From positions 3,224,001-3,288,000 of the forward strand of contig NZ_CP126279.1 of the NCBI RefSeq assembly GCF_003234815.2: a stretch of DNA of 64,000 nt, in the 5' to 3' direction. Positions 23,921 through 33,444 of this stretch are shown here, in pieces. Numbering within the stretch: the first letter of the stretch is position 1; each line of letters begins with the position of its first letter. This DNA is from Curtobacterium sp. MCBD17_035 (GTDB taxonomy: Bacteria > Actinomycetota > Actinomycetes > Actinomycetales > Microbacteriaceae). The position numbers were made by a program, and so were the translations under genes. The notes under the pieces are model-generated. The model was not told the DNA's origin and did no database searches. It saw only the letters and a program-made list of their open reading frames with translations.

Positions 23921-25614
23921 GCTGCTGTCCTCTCCTGCCACTGCGTGACGACTCCGCCGAGCACGGTGAGCGGCACCGCGCCGTTCCCGAGCACCGTGTC
24001 GTGGAACCGGATCAGGTCGAACCGGTCCCCGAGCGCACCCTGCGCGGCCGCCCGGAGCCGGAGGATCTCGCGGCGTCCGATCATGTAGGCCAGGGCCTGC
24101 CCGGGCCAGGCGATGTAGCGGTCGACCTCGCTGCGGACGTGCTCCTCGGTGGCGGCGGTGTTCGCGAGCATGAACTGCACGGCCTGCTCCCGCGACCACC
24201 CGAGGTGGTGGATGCCCGTGTCGACGACGAGCCGGCAGGCCCGGAGCGCGCGCATCGAGAGCATCCCGAGGCGGGCGACGTCGTCCGAGTACAGCCCGAG
24301 TTCGTCGGCGAGCTCCTCGGAGTACAGGCCCCATCCCTCGTTGAAGCTGCACGCCTCGACGTCGAGGTAGCGGCGGTAGCGGGGCACGTCGAGCTGCTGC
24401 GCCATCGCGAGCTGCATGTGGTGCCCGGGGACCGACTCGTGGAAGGTCAGGGCCTCGTACTCGTAGCGGTAGCGCTGCTCGGGCTCGTCGGCGAGCAGGC
24501 AGAAGGCGCCCGGGCGGCTGCCGTCGACCGCCGGGGGCCGGTAGTAGCCGAGGGCGCTGCTGCCCGCGTCGATCGGGTTGATCGGCTCGAGGGTGCACGC
24601 GGTGATGTCGTACGCGGGGAAGGCCGCGGGGCGCGCGGCCTCCGCCCGGTCGAGCGCGGCCTGCGCGTACCCGATGATCTCGTCCGTGGTCCGGAACCGC
24701 AGCGCCGGGTCCGTGCGCAGTCGCGCGGCGATCTCGACCGGCTCGGTGAGCCCGAGCGCGCGCTGTCCGATCGTCGCCCACTGTTCGCGGAGCAGCTCGA
24801 GTTCGTCGAGGCCGATGCGGTGGATCTCGTCCGGCGTCAGGGCGGTCGTCGTGTGCCGGGCGACCGCGGCGGCGTAGCCCTCGGCCCCGCCGGGGATCGT
24901 CGAGATCCCGACGCGGTCGTCCGGCCGCGCGAGCGGGTGCAGCTCGACCCGGAGCCGTTCGGCGAGCGCCGACATCGCGGGGCGCAGCCGCTCGTCGACG
25001 AGTGCCCGGGCGGCGTCGAACCACGGCGTCCCGCGCACGGCGGTGAGCAGGGCGTCGTCGTCGAGCGGGAGCGCGAGGTAGCCCTCGAGCTGCTCGATCG
25101 AGTGGCGCACACCCATGGCGGTGGGCACGCGTCCGCGCGACGCCTCGAGCAGGTACCGGTCGGCGAGCGCGGCGAAGGTCCCGCCGAGGCCGCCGATCCG
25201 GGCCAGGTACCGGTCCGCAGCGGCCTGGCCGGCGACGGTCATCGCGGGGACGGCCTGGAACACGAGGCCCTGCCGGCTGACGTACCCCTTGGCGCTCGCG
25301 TTCGCCGCCCACAGGCTGTGCTCGGCGTCCTGCTGCGCACCGCGGACGAGTGCGGTGAGCACGCCGTGGTCGACCCGGCCCGCGTCGTCGAGCCGGTCGA
25401 CCGGGAGGGCCGCGGCGGCCTCCGCGATCGCCGCCAGGTCCGCGGCGGCACGCTCGCTCGCGTCCTCGCTCGGGTCACCGGGCAGGTGGTCGAACTCCGC
25501 GATGCCGAGGAGGGTCGCGTTGTAGGGGTCGTAGGTGTGCTCGGTGGCGAAGTACCGTTCGCCGAGGTCGGCGAGCTGCGCGTGGACGTCGGTGTCCGGT
25601 GGGGTGGTGGTCAT
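23917..25614 (-). CDS. DUF885 family protein (putative zinc peptidase)
   Basis: 565 residues, cytoplasmic by lack of a signal. DUF885 proteins resemble metallopeptidases. The key motif HESVPGHH lies around residue 390, followed about 40 residues on by NEGWGLYSEELA, supplying a further Glu. The whole length matches the family. It is encoded between an SDR and a PanE-like gene in the peptide-importer operon, which supports a role in hydrolysing the imported peptide or amide. Confidence 0.88.
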   Translation of the reverse strand: MTTTPPDTDVHAQLADLGERYFATEHTYDPYNATLLGIAEFDHLPGDPSEDASERAAADLAAIAEAAAALPVDRLDDAGRVDHGVLTALVRGAQQDAEHSLWAANASAKGYVSRQGLVFQAVPAMTVAGQAAADRYLARIGGLGGTFAALADRYLLEASRGRVPTAMGVRHSIEQLEGYLALPLDDDALLTAVRGTPWFDAARALVDERLRPAMSALAERLRVELHPLARPDDRVGISTIPGGAEGYAAAVARHTTTALTPDEIHRIGLDELELLREQWATIGQRALGLTEPVEIAARLRTDPALRFRTTDEIIGYAQAALDRAEAARPAAFPAYDITACTLEPINPIDAGSSALGYYRPPAVDGSRPGAFCLLADEPEQRYRYEYEALTFHESVPGHHMQLAMAQQLDVPRYRRYLDVEACSFNEGWGLYSEELADELGLYSDDVARLGMLSMRALRACRLVVDTGIHHLGWSREQAVQFMLANTAATEEHVRSEVDRYIAWPGQALAYMIGRREILRLRAAAQGALGDRFDLIRFHDTVLGNGAVPLTVLGGVVTQWQERTAA

Positions 25615-25638
25615 GCTGTCCTCTCGGGAACGGGTGGC

Positions 25639-26454
25639 TCAGAAGAGCTGGTGTCCGCCGTCGATGGACAGCGTCTGGCCGCTGACCCATCCGGCGTCGG
25701 GTGCGACGAAGAACGCGACCCCGCGGGCGATGTCCTCGGGGGTGCCGGTGCGGCGGACCGCGATCCGCTCGACGAGGGCGCGCTGCCCGTCGGGGCCGTA
25801 GGAGTCCCACTGCGCCTGGGTCGTCGGGTTCGACAGGACGAATCCGGGCGCGATGCAGTTGACGGTGATGCCGTGCGGGCCGAGCTCGTGCGCCATCTGC
25901 CGGGTGAACCCGATCTGCGCGGCCTTCGACGTCGTGTACGCCTGGATGCCGGTGAGGCTCACGCTGCGGCCGGCACCGGACGACACGATGACGATCCGCC
26001 CGTAGCCGGCGGGCTTCATGATGCGGGCGGCGGCGCGGGTGCAGTTGCGGGCGGTCAGGACGTTCGCCGCCCAGACGGCGTCCCAGGCGGCGTCGGTGAG
26101 GTCCTCGATGGGTGTGTGGGTCTGGCCCACGACGCCGCCCGCGACGTTGACGAGCACGTCGCAGCGGTCGAGCGCGGCGAACCAGGCGTCGACCGCGGCG
26201 CTGTCGGCGAGGTCGAGGTCGTCGCGGTCGAGCCGGTGCACGACGGCGCCGGCGGCCTCGAGGTCGTCAGCCGTGCGCCGTCCGATGCCCTGCGCGGTCC
26301 CGGTGACCACGGCCACCTGGCCGGCGAGCGGTCCCGTGGCCGACGGCACGGGCTCCGGCGCCGGGGCGGGCGTGCCGTCCGGCCTCCGCGCGGCGGTACG
26401 CGCCGAGGCGGCCAGGGGCCACTGTCCGGTCGTGGTGGGCAACTCGTCGCTCAT
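25639..26454 (-). CDS. Short-chain dehydrogenase/reductase
   Basis: 271 residues. Nucleotide-binding TGTAQGIG, NVAGG, catalytic Ser in SSGAGRS, Tyr and Lys of YTTSK, and a C-terminal SGQTLSIDGGHQLF. An extra ~40-residue Ala/Pro-rich stretch precedes the Rossmann fold. The ATG at 26454 overlaps the RpiR regulator stop by 4 bases. Possibly oxidises or reduces a hydroxy acid or alcohol released from the imported substrate; this is inference. Confidence 0.88.
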   Translation of the reverse strand: MSDELPTTTGQWPLAASARTAARRPDGTPAPAPEPVPSATGPLAGQVAVVTGTAQGIGRRTADDLEAAGAVVHRLDRDDLDLADSAAVDAWFAALDRCDVLVNVAGGVVGQTHTPIEDLTDAAWDAVWAANVLTARNCTRAAARIMKPAGYGRIVIVSSGAGRSVSLTGIQAYTTSKAAQIGFTRQMAHELGPHGITVNCIAPGFVLSNPTTQAQWDSYGPDGQRALVERIAVRRTGTPEDIARGVAFFVAPDAGWVSGQTLSIDGGHQLF

Positions 26455-27368
26455 CGTTCCTCCTCGAGTTCGATGGCGCCGAGGTTGCCGGCGCCGACGG
26501 CCCGGGGGCCGGTCGTCGGCTCCCCTCGGTGTGCGCGGGAGATCCGGACCGAGTCCTCCCACTCCTTCATGCGTGCGAGGCCGCGGCGACCGCTCGCGCG
26601 GAGCACGCCCTCGACGAGCGCCTCGATGAGCACGAGCAGCGGTGCCATCGAGTCGAACGGGATCCCGTCCACCGTGACCGGCAGCACGACGTCGGCGCTC
26701 TCGGCCGCCGGGGACAGCGTGGTGTCGGTGATGACGACGACCGTGGCGCCCTGCTCCTTCGCGGCGGCGGCGGCCTCCTGCGCGGCGAGTTCGTGGCGCC
26801 GGAAGTCGATGACGACGACGACCGCACCCCGGCGCAGCCGCAGGAAGCGCCCGACGTCGTGCCCGAGCGGCTCGGCGAGGAACGCGACGTCGGGCAGGAT
26901 CTGGTCGAGCTGCGCGGCGAACACCATGCCGAAGTAGCGGCTGAAGTACCCCCCGATGACGGCCACGTGCTTCGGCCGCTCCCCGAGCACGGCGACGGCG
27001 CGGTCGAACTCGCTCGGCGGCACGCACGTCCGGAGCGCCTCGATGAGCCCGACCCGCTCGGCGATGGCCCGGGCGAAGGTCCCGCTGCCGCCGTCGTGGG
27101 CGATGCCCTCCTGGGTGCGCTGGACGGGGCTGCCCATGTGGTGGGCGACCTCGTCGCGGAGCTTCGCCTGGAACGCGGGGTACGTGCCGAACCCGAGGCG
27201 CGCGACGAGCCGGAGCACCGTCGGCGTGCTCGTACCGGCGGAGCGCGCCAGGCTCGCCGCGCTGTCGAGTCCCGCACTCGGCCACGCGGCGAGCAGGGTG
27301 CGCGCCACCTTCTTCTCGGCGGGGCTGAGTTCGTCCATGCGGGCGAAGATCTCGTCGTTGATCGGCAT
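26451..27368 (-). CDS. RpiR/MurR-family transcriptional regulator
   Basis: 305 residues. An N-terminal RpiR helix-turn-helix spans about residues 1-80 (AEKKVARTLL ... AGTSTPTVLRLVARLGF). A SIS domain follows from about 125 to 255 (HVAVIGGYFSRYFG ... VVVITDTTLSPAAESADVVLPV). SIS domains usually sense phosphosugars, which is unexpected in a peptide operon. An amino-sugar-linked ligand from cell-wall peptides would reconcile this (inference). It is embedded in the operon and overlaps the SDR by 4 bases. Confidence 0.92.
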   Translation of the reverse strand: MPINDEIFARMDELSPAEKKVARTLLAAWPSAGLDSAASLARSAGTSTPTVLRLVARLGFGTYPAFQAKLRDEVAHHMGSPVQRTQEGIAHDGGSGTFARAIAERVGLIEALRTCVPPSEFDRAVAVLGERPKHVAVIGGYFSRYFGMVFAAQLDQILPDVAFLAEPLGHDVGRFLRLRRGAVVVVIDFRRHELAAQEAAAAAKEQGATVVVITDTTLSPAAESADVVLPVTVDGIPFDSMAPLLVLIEALVEGVLRASGRRGLARMKEWEDSVRISRAHRGEPTTGPRAVGAGNLGAIELEEER

Positions 27369-27404
27369 GTCCCTCCTGGTGTGTCCGGTCCCGGGCCGAC
27401 GGCC

Positions 27405-28385
27405 TCAGGTGCGGAGCACGAGCCGATCGCCGTCGTGGAACGCCGCGAACATCGTCGGCGAGTTGTGCGCCACGACGACCCGACCGTCCGCGTCGACGGA
27501 CACGAGGCCGCCGCTGGCGTGGCGCGCAGTGAGTTCCTCGTCGATCGTGGCACGGACCGCGTCGGGCAGGCTGGCCCCGCCGTACCGCATGCGGGCGACG
27601 ATGTCGTGGGACACGACTCCGCGGATGAACGCCTCACCCTCGCCGGTGCAGGACACCGCGGCCTGGCCGTTCCGCGCGTAGGTGCCGGCGCCGATGACGG
27701 GCGAGTCGCCGACGCGGCCGTCCTCCTGTGCCGACATGCCCCCGGTCGAGGTCGCCGCGGCGACCGTGCCCGAGGTGTCCCGGGCGACCGCACCGACCGT
27801 GCCGTGCCGCGGTGCGACGAGCCGGTCGGCGAGGATCCGGGCGAGCTGCTGCTGGCGCGCCTCGGTGATGAAGTACTCCTGCGCGGCCGTCTCGAGCCCC
27901 CAGCCGGCGACGAGGTCCTCGGAGGGGTCGACGATGAACAGGTGCGCGGACCGCTCCATGACGGCGCGGGCCAGCAGCACTGGGTTGCGTGCGTGCCGGG
28001 AGGCCGCGATCGCGCCCGCCAGGCCGGTCGCGCCGTCCATGACGGACGCGTCGAGCTGTGCCTCGCCCTCGGCCGTGAGCGCTGCTCCGCGTCCAGCGTT
28101 GAACAGGGGATCGTCCTCGAGCTGCTCGACGGCCGCACACACGGCGTCGAGGGCGGGACCACCGGCGCCCAGGACCGCCGACCCGGCCGCGTACGCGGCC
28201 GCGAGCCCGGCCTCGAACCGCTGCCGGTCCTCCTCGGCGAGTTCCGCGATCCGACCGCCCGCGCCGCCGTGCAGGGCGAGGGACCAGCCGCGCGTCGGCG
28301 CGATGTCCCAGATCCGGGTGCCCTGCGGGCGCGCGATGGCCTCTTCGTCGCGACGGCCCGCCTGCTCGGCCGCAGCCCCGGTCAT
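27405..28385 (-). CDS. Isoaspartyl peptidase/L-asparaginase (plant-type Ntn hydrolase)
   Basis: 326 residues. Cleaves isoaspartyl dipeptides or asparagine after autoproteolysis. The nucleophile Thr follows Gly in HGTVGAVARD near residue 200. The segments ALHGGAGG at the N-terminus, FNAGRGAALT, GDSPVIGAGTYA and SCTGEGEAFIR match the family. It overlaps the M55 peptidase by 4 bases. Cytoplasmic; would process peptides brought in by the upstream transporter. Confidence 0.92.
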   Translation of the reverse strand: MTGAAAEQAGRRDEEAIARPQGTRIWDIAPTRGWSLALHGGAGGRIAELAEEDRQRFEAGLAAAYAAGSAVLGAGGPALDAVCAAVEQLEDDPLFNAGRGAALTAEGEAQLDASVMDGATGLAGAIAASRHARNPVLLARAVMERSAHLFIVDPSEDLVAGWGLETAAQEYFITEARQQQLARILADRLVAPRHGTVGAVARDTSGTVAAATSTGGMSAQEDGRVGDSPVIGAGTYARNGQAAVSCTGEGEAFIRGVVSHDIVARMRYGGASLPDAVRATIDEELTARHASGGLVSVDADGRVVVAHNSPTMFAAFHDGDRLVLRT

Positions 28386-29221
28386 CGGCCGCCCGCCTGC
28401 CGGGTGATGTAGTTGACGGCGACGAAGCGCGTGAACACCGACAGCAGGTCGCCGCCACTGATCGCGATGGTGCGCTCGGACACCCGGTCGACGCCGCCGA
28501 CCCAGGTGGCGACGTCGGCCATGTCGGACGTCAGCACGTCGAGCTCCAGCGTCGTGTCGGCCGGGAGGTCCGGGGCGCGCATGCCGCCCGCGGTCACCTT
28601 CGCGACGGCTGCGGTCGCGGCAGCCCGGATCCGTGCGCACGACACGGCGGGGTGCAGGGCGTCGGCGCTCGCGCGGGTGATCGACGTCTTCGTGACGACG
28701 TGCTCGGCGTCGGGAGCGAACGGCTCCGTCTCGGTCCAGGTGACCTCGTCGCCGGTGACGAGCGCGATCGGGACGTCGTGGTGCGCCGCGACGAGGGCGT
28801 TGATGCCGCTCTCGCCGACCCAGGCGCCGTTCACCCGGGCCCCGGTGAACACCTCGGGGTTGTACGTGTGGGACAGCGTGGACGGCGCGCCGGAGATGCT
28901 GCCGTGGTAGCCGACGAGGAACGCCGCGTCGACCGAGGCATCGAGCCCCTGCACCATGTACATCGGCTTGTGGCGACCCGTGATCATCCGGACCACCTCG
29001 GGCTGCGCGATCGCCCGCGGGTCGAGGTTCGCCATGCGGCTGTGCGAGTCGTTGAGGAGCACCTCGGTGGCGCCGCCGGCGACCGCGCCCTCGATCGCGG
29101 CGTTCACCTCGGCCAGCAGCAGGTCGCATCCCAGGGCGTACCCGGGCGCGCCGGGACGGCACTGGTCCCAGTCGACGATGCCGGCGACGCCCTCCATGTC
29201 GTACGAGATCCAGATCTTCAT
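28382..29221 (-). CDS. M55 family D-aminopeptidase (DppA-like)
   Basis: 279 residues. The M55 metal-site motifs are present: YDMEGVAG (Asp8, Glu10), NDSHSRM and VGYHG. The GESGINA segment around residue 140 is also conserved. Known members remove N-terminal D-amino acids from peptides such as D-Ala-D-Ala. It overlaps both neighbours by 4 bases. Together with the isoaspartyl peptidase it suggests that the importer supplies non-standard peptides. Confidence 0.92.
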   Translation of the reverse strand: MKIWISYDMEGVAGIVDWDQCRPGAPGYALGCDLLLAEVNAAIEGAVAGGATEVLLNDSHSRMANLDPRAIAQPEVVRMITGRHKPMYMVQGLDASVDAAFLVGYHGSISGAPSTLSHTYNPEVFTGARVNGAWVGESGINALVAAHHDVPIALVTGDEVTWTETEPFAPDAEHVVTKTSITRASADALHPAVSCARIRAAATAAVAKVTAGGMRAPDLPADTTLELDVLTSDMADVATWVGGVDRVSERTIAISGGDLLSVFTRFVAVNYITRQAGGR

Positions 29222-30498
29222 GCGGGCCTTCCTTCGTGGGGCGCGGTCGGCTGGTGGGGCTCGGCCGGGTGGTGCGGTGCGGTGTGGTGCTGGGTGGGGT
29301 GGGCCGGGGTGGCGGTCTGGGGGCGGTCGACGGGATCGCCCTCGACGAGCGCGTCGGGATCGAGCAGGACCTCGGGTTCCGTGAGTGCGGGGTCGTCGAG
29401 TTCGATCGCCGGTTCGCGGAGCGGGTCGACGTCGCCGAGCTCGGCCGACCGGATACAGGCGGCGACGTGCGCGGCGGACGTTCCGTCGCCTCCCGGCAGG
29501 CCGCCGACGGACGTCGGACGCGCACCGATGACGACCGGCACCGGCTCGAGCGCGGGGTCGACGGTGCGGCAGGCGTCGACCGCGTACGGGCAGCGGGGGT
29601 GGAACCGGCAGCCGCTCGGGACGTCGAACGGGCTGGGCGGGTCGCCCTGCAGCGCGAGGCGGCTCATGGCGTCCTCGGTGCCCATGCGCGGGATCGAGTC
29701 GATGAGCGCCCGCGTGTACGGGTGCCGGGGGTTCCGGAACAGCTCGGCGGTGTCGGCGACCTCGACGATGCGGCCGAGGTACATGACCGCGACGCGCTGG
29801 CTCAGGTGCTGCACGACCGCGAGGTTGTGGGCGACGAACAGGATGCTCAGGCCGAGCTCGCGCTGGAGGCGGGCGAACAGTTCGAGGATCGTCGCCTGCA
29901 CCGACACGTCGAGCGCTGACACCGGCTCGTCGGCGATGAGCACGTCCGGCCGCACGGCGATGGCGCGGGCGATCGCGATGCGCTGCCGCTGGCCGCCCGA
30001 GAACTGGCTCGGGTAGGCGTCGAGCGCGTCCTCGTCCAGGCCGACGAGCCCGAGGACCCGGATGCTCTCGGCCCGCACCTCGTTCCGCGGCACGATGCGG
30101 TGCAGGAGCAGGAGCTCGCGGAGCATCGAGCCGACGCTCATCCGCGGGTTGAGCGACGAGTACGGGTCCTGGAACACCATCTGGATGCGGCGTGAGGCCT
30201 CGCGGTCGCGGTGGACCGGCAGCGGGGCACCGTCGGCGTCGACCCGACCCGTCGTCGCGGTGACGCTGCCGACGAGGATCTTGGCGAGCGTCGACTTGCC
30301 CGATCCGGACTCGCCGACGAGCGCGAGGACCTCGCCGCGCCGGAGGTCGAGGTCGATGCCGTCGAGGGCCTTGAGCGCCGGACGCTCGGTGCGTCGGACG
30401 CGGTCGACGACGGTCACGGGCAGGGCGTACCGCTTCGTGACGCCCGTGGCGCTGAGGACGGCGCCGGTGTCGGGCACCGTGGGTGCGGTCGTGGTCAT
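29218..30498 (-). CDS. Peptide ABC transporter ATP-binding protein (DppF-like) with His/Pro-rich tail
   Basis: 426 residues. Walker A GESGSGKST near residue 60, signature FSGGQRQRIAIARAI, Walker B VLIADEPVSALD, then the oligopeptide-transporter C-terminal extension with Cys residues (CRFHPRCPYAVDAC). Beyond this a ~75-residue acidic then His/Pro-rich tail (HPTQHHTAPHHPAEPHQP) is not part of the family. Overlaps the DppD-like gene and the M55 gene by 4 bases each. Confidence 0.92.
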   Translation of the reverse strand: MTTTAPTVPDTGAVLSATGVTKRYALPVTVVDRVRRTERPALKALDGIDLDLRRGEVLALVGESGSGKSTLAKILVGSVTATTGRVDADGAPLPVHRDREASRRIQMVFQDPYSSLNPRMSVGSMLRELLLLHRIVPRNEVRAESIRVLGLVGLDEDALDAYPSQFSGGQRQRIAIARAIAVRPDVLIADEPVSALDVSVQATILELFARLQRELGLSILFVAHNLAVVQHLSQRVAVMYLGRIVEVADTAELFRNPRHPYTRALIDSIPRMGTEDAMSRLALQGDPPSPFDVPSGCRFHPRCPYAVDACRTVDPALEPVPVVIGARPTSVGGLPGGDGTSAAHVAACIRSAELGDVDPLREPAIELDDPALTEPEVLLDPDALVEGDPVDRPQTATPAHPTQHHTAPHHPAEPHQPTAPHEGRPA

Positions 30499-31550
30499 GC
30501 GGGGACTCCCTCGAACACCTCGTGCGTGCGGATGCAGGCGGCGGTGCGGCCGGGTCCGACGTCCTCCTGCGGCGGCATGGCGGTCGTGCACGCCTCGACG
30601 ACGAACGGGCAGCGCGGCGCGAACGGGCAGCCGGACGGCCGGGCGGCCAGGTTCGGCGGGAACCCGGGGATCGGCACGAGTGCACGGTCGGGGTCGTCGA
30701 AGTCCGGCGCCGAGTCGAGCAGGCCCTTCGTGTACGGGTGCCGCGGGTCGGCGAACACGGCCTTGACCGGGCCCGTCTCCACCCGGTGGCCGGCGTACAT
30801 CACCGCGACCCGGCTGCACGTCTGGTTGACGACGGCGAGGTCGTGCGTGACGAACGCGAGCGCGGCACCGGTGGCGTCGCAGAGCTCCTCGAGCAGCTGG
30901 AGCACCTGGTGCTGGACCGTCACGTCGAGCGCGGTGGTCGGCTCGTCGCAGAGCACGAGCTTCGGTGAACACGACAGCGCCATCGCGATCATGACGCGCT
31001 GCCGGAGCCCGCCCGACAGCTCGTGCGGGTAGGCCGCGGCGCGGCGCTCGGGATCCGGGATGCCCGTCCGGCGCATCATCTCGACGGCCAGGTCGTGGGC
31101 TGCGGCGCGCGAGAGCCCGAGGTACCGACGCGGCCCCTCGGCGATCTGGTCGCCCACGCGGAGCACCGGGTTGAGCGCGGTCATCGGCTCCTGGAACACC
31201 ATGGCGATCTCGGGGCCCATGAGGCGGCGGCGTTCCTTCGCGCCGAGGCCCGCGAGGTCCCGCCCGCGGTAGCGGATCGCACCCGAGAGGACCGTGACGC
31301 CCTTCGGCAGCAGCCCCGCGATCGCCCGGAGCGTCAGGGACTTGCCCGAGCCGGACTCGCCGACGATCCCGAACCGCTCGCCCTCGGCGATGCTGAACCC
31401 CAGGTCCTCGACGATCCGGACGTCGGGGCGGCCCCGGCGTCGGATGCCGATGGTGAGGCCCTCGACCTCGAGCAGCGGTGCGGTCGTCGTGGTGCTCGCG
31501 TTCGTCGCCGCGGTCGTGGCCGTCGTCGGCATGTCGTGTCGTCCCTCCAT
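30495..31550 (-). CDS. Peptide ABC transporter ATP-binding protein (DppD-like)
   Basis: 351 residues. Walker A GESGSGKSL, signature LSGGLRQRVMIAMAL, Walker B LVLCDEPTTALD, and the C-terminal Cys-containing oligopeptide domain (CPFAPRCPFVVEAC). A Thr/Ala-rich stretch precedes the domain. The first ATG (31550) is one base past the permease stop; an in-frame ATG at 31532 follows a GGAGG and may be the real start. Confidence 0.93.
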   Translation of the reverse strand: MEGRHDMPTTATTAATNASTTTTAPLLEVEGLTIGIRRRGRPDVRIVEDLGFSIAEGERFGIVGESGSGKSLTLRAIAGLLPKGVTVLSGAIRYRGRDLAGLGAKERRRLMGPEIAMVFQEPMTALNPVLRVGDQIAEGPRRYLGLSRAAAHDLAVEMMRRTGIPDPERRAAAYPHELSGGLRQRVMIAMALSCSPKLVLCDEPTTALDVTVQHQVLQLLEELCDATGAALAFVTHDLAVVNQTCSRVAVMYAGHRVETGPVKAVFADPRHPYTKGLLDSAPDFDDPDRALVPIPGFPPNLAARPSGCPFAPRCPFVVEACTTAMPPQEDVGPGRTAACIRTHEVFEGVPA

Positions 31551-31551
31551 G

Positions 31552-32436
31552 TCAGCGCCTCCGGTCCGGGCTGAGCAGGTCGCTGATGCCGTCGCCGAGC
31601 CAGGACAGGCCGAGGCTCGTGACGACCACGACGAGCCCGGGGATCGTCGTCTGCTGCCACTGGGTCGTGATGAACTCCTGGCCGTCGACGATCATCGAGC
31701 CCCACTCGGCGGTCGGCGGTTCGATGCCGAGGCCGAGGTACCCGAGCGTGACGATCGCCATGATGTCCATGACGATGTCGCTCATCGCGTAGATGATCGC
31801 CTGCGTCATGACGTTCGGGGCGATGTGCCGGACGAGCAGCCGCACGTGGGACATGCCCCCGAGTCGGGCCGCGACGACGTAGTCCTGCTGCTTGGCCACC
31901 AGGACCTCGCCGCGGACGATCTTGGCGTAGGACACCCACGACACGGCGGCGATCGCCAGGTAGATGCTCGCCTCGCCCGCCCCGAGGACGAACACCAGCA
32001 CGATGACCATGACGTAGAAGGGGAACGCGAAGAACACGTCGACGATGCGCATGAGGATCGTGTCGACGATGCCGCCCACGTACCCGGCGATCGCGCCGAC
32101 GACGCTGCCGACGACGAACGGGATGAGCACCGCGAGGAACCCGACCCGCAGGTCGACCCGCGCGCCCCAGATGAGGCGGGACAGGACGTCGCGGCCGTAC
32201 TTGTCGGTCCCGAGCCAGTGCGCCGAACTCGGCGACTCGAGCGCCGCCTCCAGGTGCTGCTTGACGGGGTCGTAGGGCGCGATGACGGGCGCGGCGACCG
32301 CCACCACCACGAGCAGCCCGACGATGACGATGCCCGCCATGAGCGAGCCGTTCCGGTACCAGGCCTTGAGCGAGCGTGTCCGGGAGGCGCGGCGCCGGTT
32401 CTTGAAGCCGACCAACGTCGCCGTGGGGGTGGTCAT
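31552..32436 (-). CDS. Peptide ABC transporter permease (DppC-like)
   Basis: 294 residues. A DppC-type N-terminal helix is followed by a DPVKQHLEAALESPSSAHWLGTD-like linker, and the core has five more helices. The EAA loop reads EVLVAKQQDYVVAARLGGMSHVRLLVRHI. It pairs with the DppB-like permease, whose stop overlaps its start by 4 bases. Confidence 0.93.
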   Translation of the reverse strand: MTTPTATLVGFKNRRRASRTRSLKAWYRNGSLMAGIVIVGLLVVVAVAAPVIAPYDPVKQHLEAALESPSSAHWLGTDKYGRDVLSRLIWGARVDLRVGFLAVLIPFVVGSVVGAIAGYVGGIVDTILMRIVDVFFAFPFYVMVIVLVFVLGAGEASIYLAIAAVSWVSYAKIVRGEVLVAKQQDYVVAARLGGMSHVRLLVRHIAPNVMTQAIIYAMSDIVMDIMAIVTLGYLGLGIEPPTAEWGSMIVDGQEFITTQWQQTTIPGLVVVVTSLGLSWLGDGISDLLSPDRRR

Positions 32437-33392
32437 GCGGCGTTCCCTCCGGCCAGGTCGACCCGCGGGTCGAGCATCGTGTAGACGACGTCGGTCAGGA
32501 TCCCGACCACGACGACGAAGATGGCGACGAAGAGCGTGACGCCCTGGATCGTCGGGAAGTCACGGGCGAAGATCGCGTTCACCATGAGCGACCCGAGGCC
32601 GGGGAGCGCGAACACCTTCTCGATGACGAGCGATCCGCCGACGAGGTACCCGAGGTTGACGCCGATGATCGACACCGTCGGGATCGCCGCGTTGCGGATC
32701 ACGTGGTCGCGGAAGAGCGGGACCCCGTACGCGCCCTTCGACTTGGCGGTGCCGACGTACTCCGACTCGAGCACACCGATCATCGACGAGCGGAGGCTCC
32801 GGATGATCGTCGGCGACATCGCGATCGCGAGCGTCAGCGCGGGGAGGAACAGGGAGTACAGGTGACCGCCGGCGCCGTTGCCGTAGCCACCCACCGGGAA
32901 CGCCTTGACGTCGACCGCGAGCAGCAGGATGAGCATGATGCCGACCCAGAACTGCGGCATGCCCTGCCCGAGCAGGGTGACCGCGCGGGCGGCGAGGTCA
33001 CGGCCGCCGTTGGGCCGCGAGGCCGCCAGCGACGCGAGCGGGATGCTGATCGCGAGCGCCATGAGGAGTGCGAGGCCGAGCAGCGAGAGCGTCACGGGCA
33101 CGGCCTGCATGACGAGCTGCGTGACGGGGAGCTGGTAGGTGAGGCTCGAGCCGAGGTTCCCGTGCAGGATCTGCCCGAGGAACAGGAAGTACTGCTTCCA
33201 CAGCGGCTGGTCGAGGCCGAGCTGCTGGGTCAGGGCGGCGACGCTCGCCTTCGTCGCGCGCTCGCCGAGGAGCGCGAGTGCGGCGTTCCCGGGCAGGAGG
33301 TGCGACAGGAAGAAGACGATGATCGTCACGCCGAACGCGACCGGGATCGCCTGGATGAGGCGTCCGGGGATGAAGCGCAGGCGGTGGAGCAT
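32433..33392 (-). CDS. Peptide ABC transporter permease (DppB-like)
   Basis: 319 residues. It opens with RFIPGRLIQAIPVAFGVTIIVFFLSHLLPG, the standard DppB start. It contains an EAA-type loop (SEYVGTAKSKGAYGVPLFRDHVIRN) and ends in YTMLDPRVDL. It forms the channel with the DppC-like partner. A strong hairpin separates it from the binding-protein gene upstream. Confidence 0.94.
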   Translation of the reverse strand: MLHRLRFIPGRLIQAIPVAFGVTIIVFFLSHLLPGNAALALLGERATKASVAALTQQLGLDQPLWKQYFLFLGQILHGNLGSSLTYQLPVTQLVMQAVPVTLSLLGLALLMALAISIPLASLAASRPNGGRDLAARAVTLLGQGMPQFWVGIMLILLLAVDVKAFPVGGYGNGAGGHLYSLFLPALTLAIAMSPTIIRSLRSSMIGVLESEYVGTAKSKGAYGVPLFRDHVIRNAAIPTVSIIGVNLGYLVGGSLVIEKVFALPGLGSLMVNAIFARDFPTIQGVTLFVAIFVVVVGILTDVVYTMLDPRVDLAGGNAA

Positions 33393-33444
33393 GGGGTGCC
33401 TTCCGCAGGGGGCGGGTGTGGATGGGGGCCGGTGGGCCCCGACT

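Noticed and set aside
24001-26937. Long plus-strand open frame opposite DUF885, SDR and RpiR genes
   Set aside because: Same shadow effect; no start signal, and composition unlike a protein.
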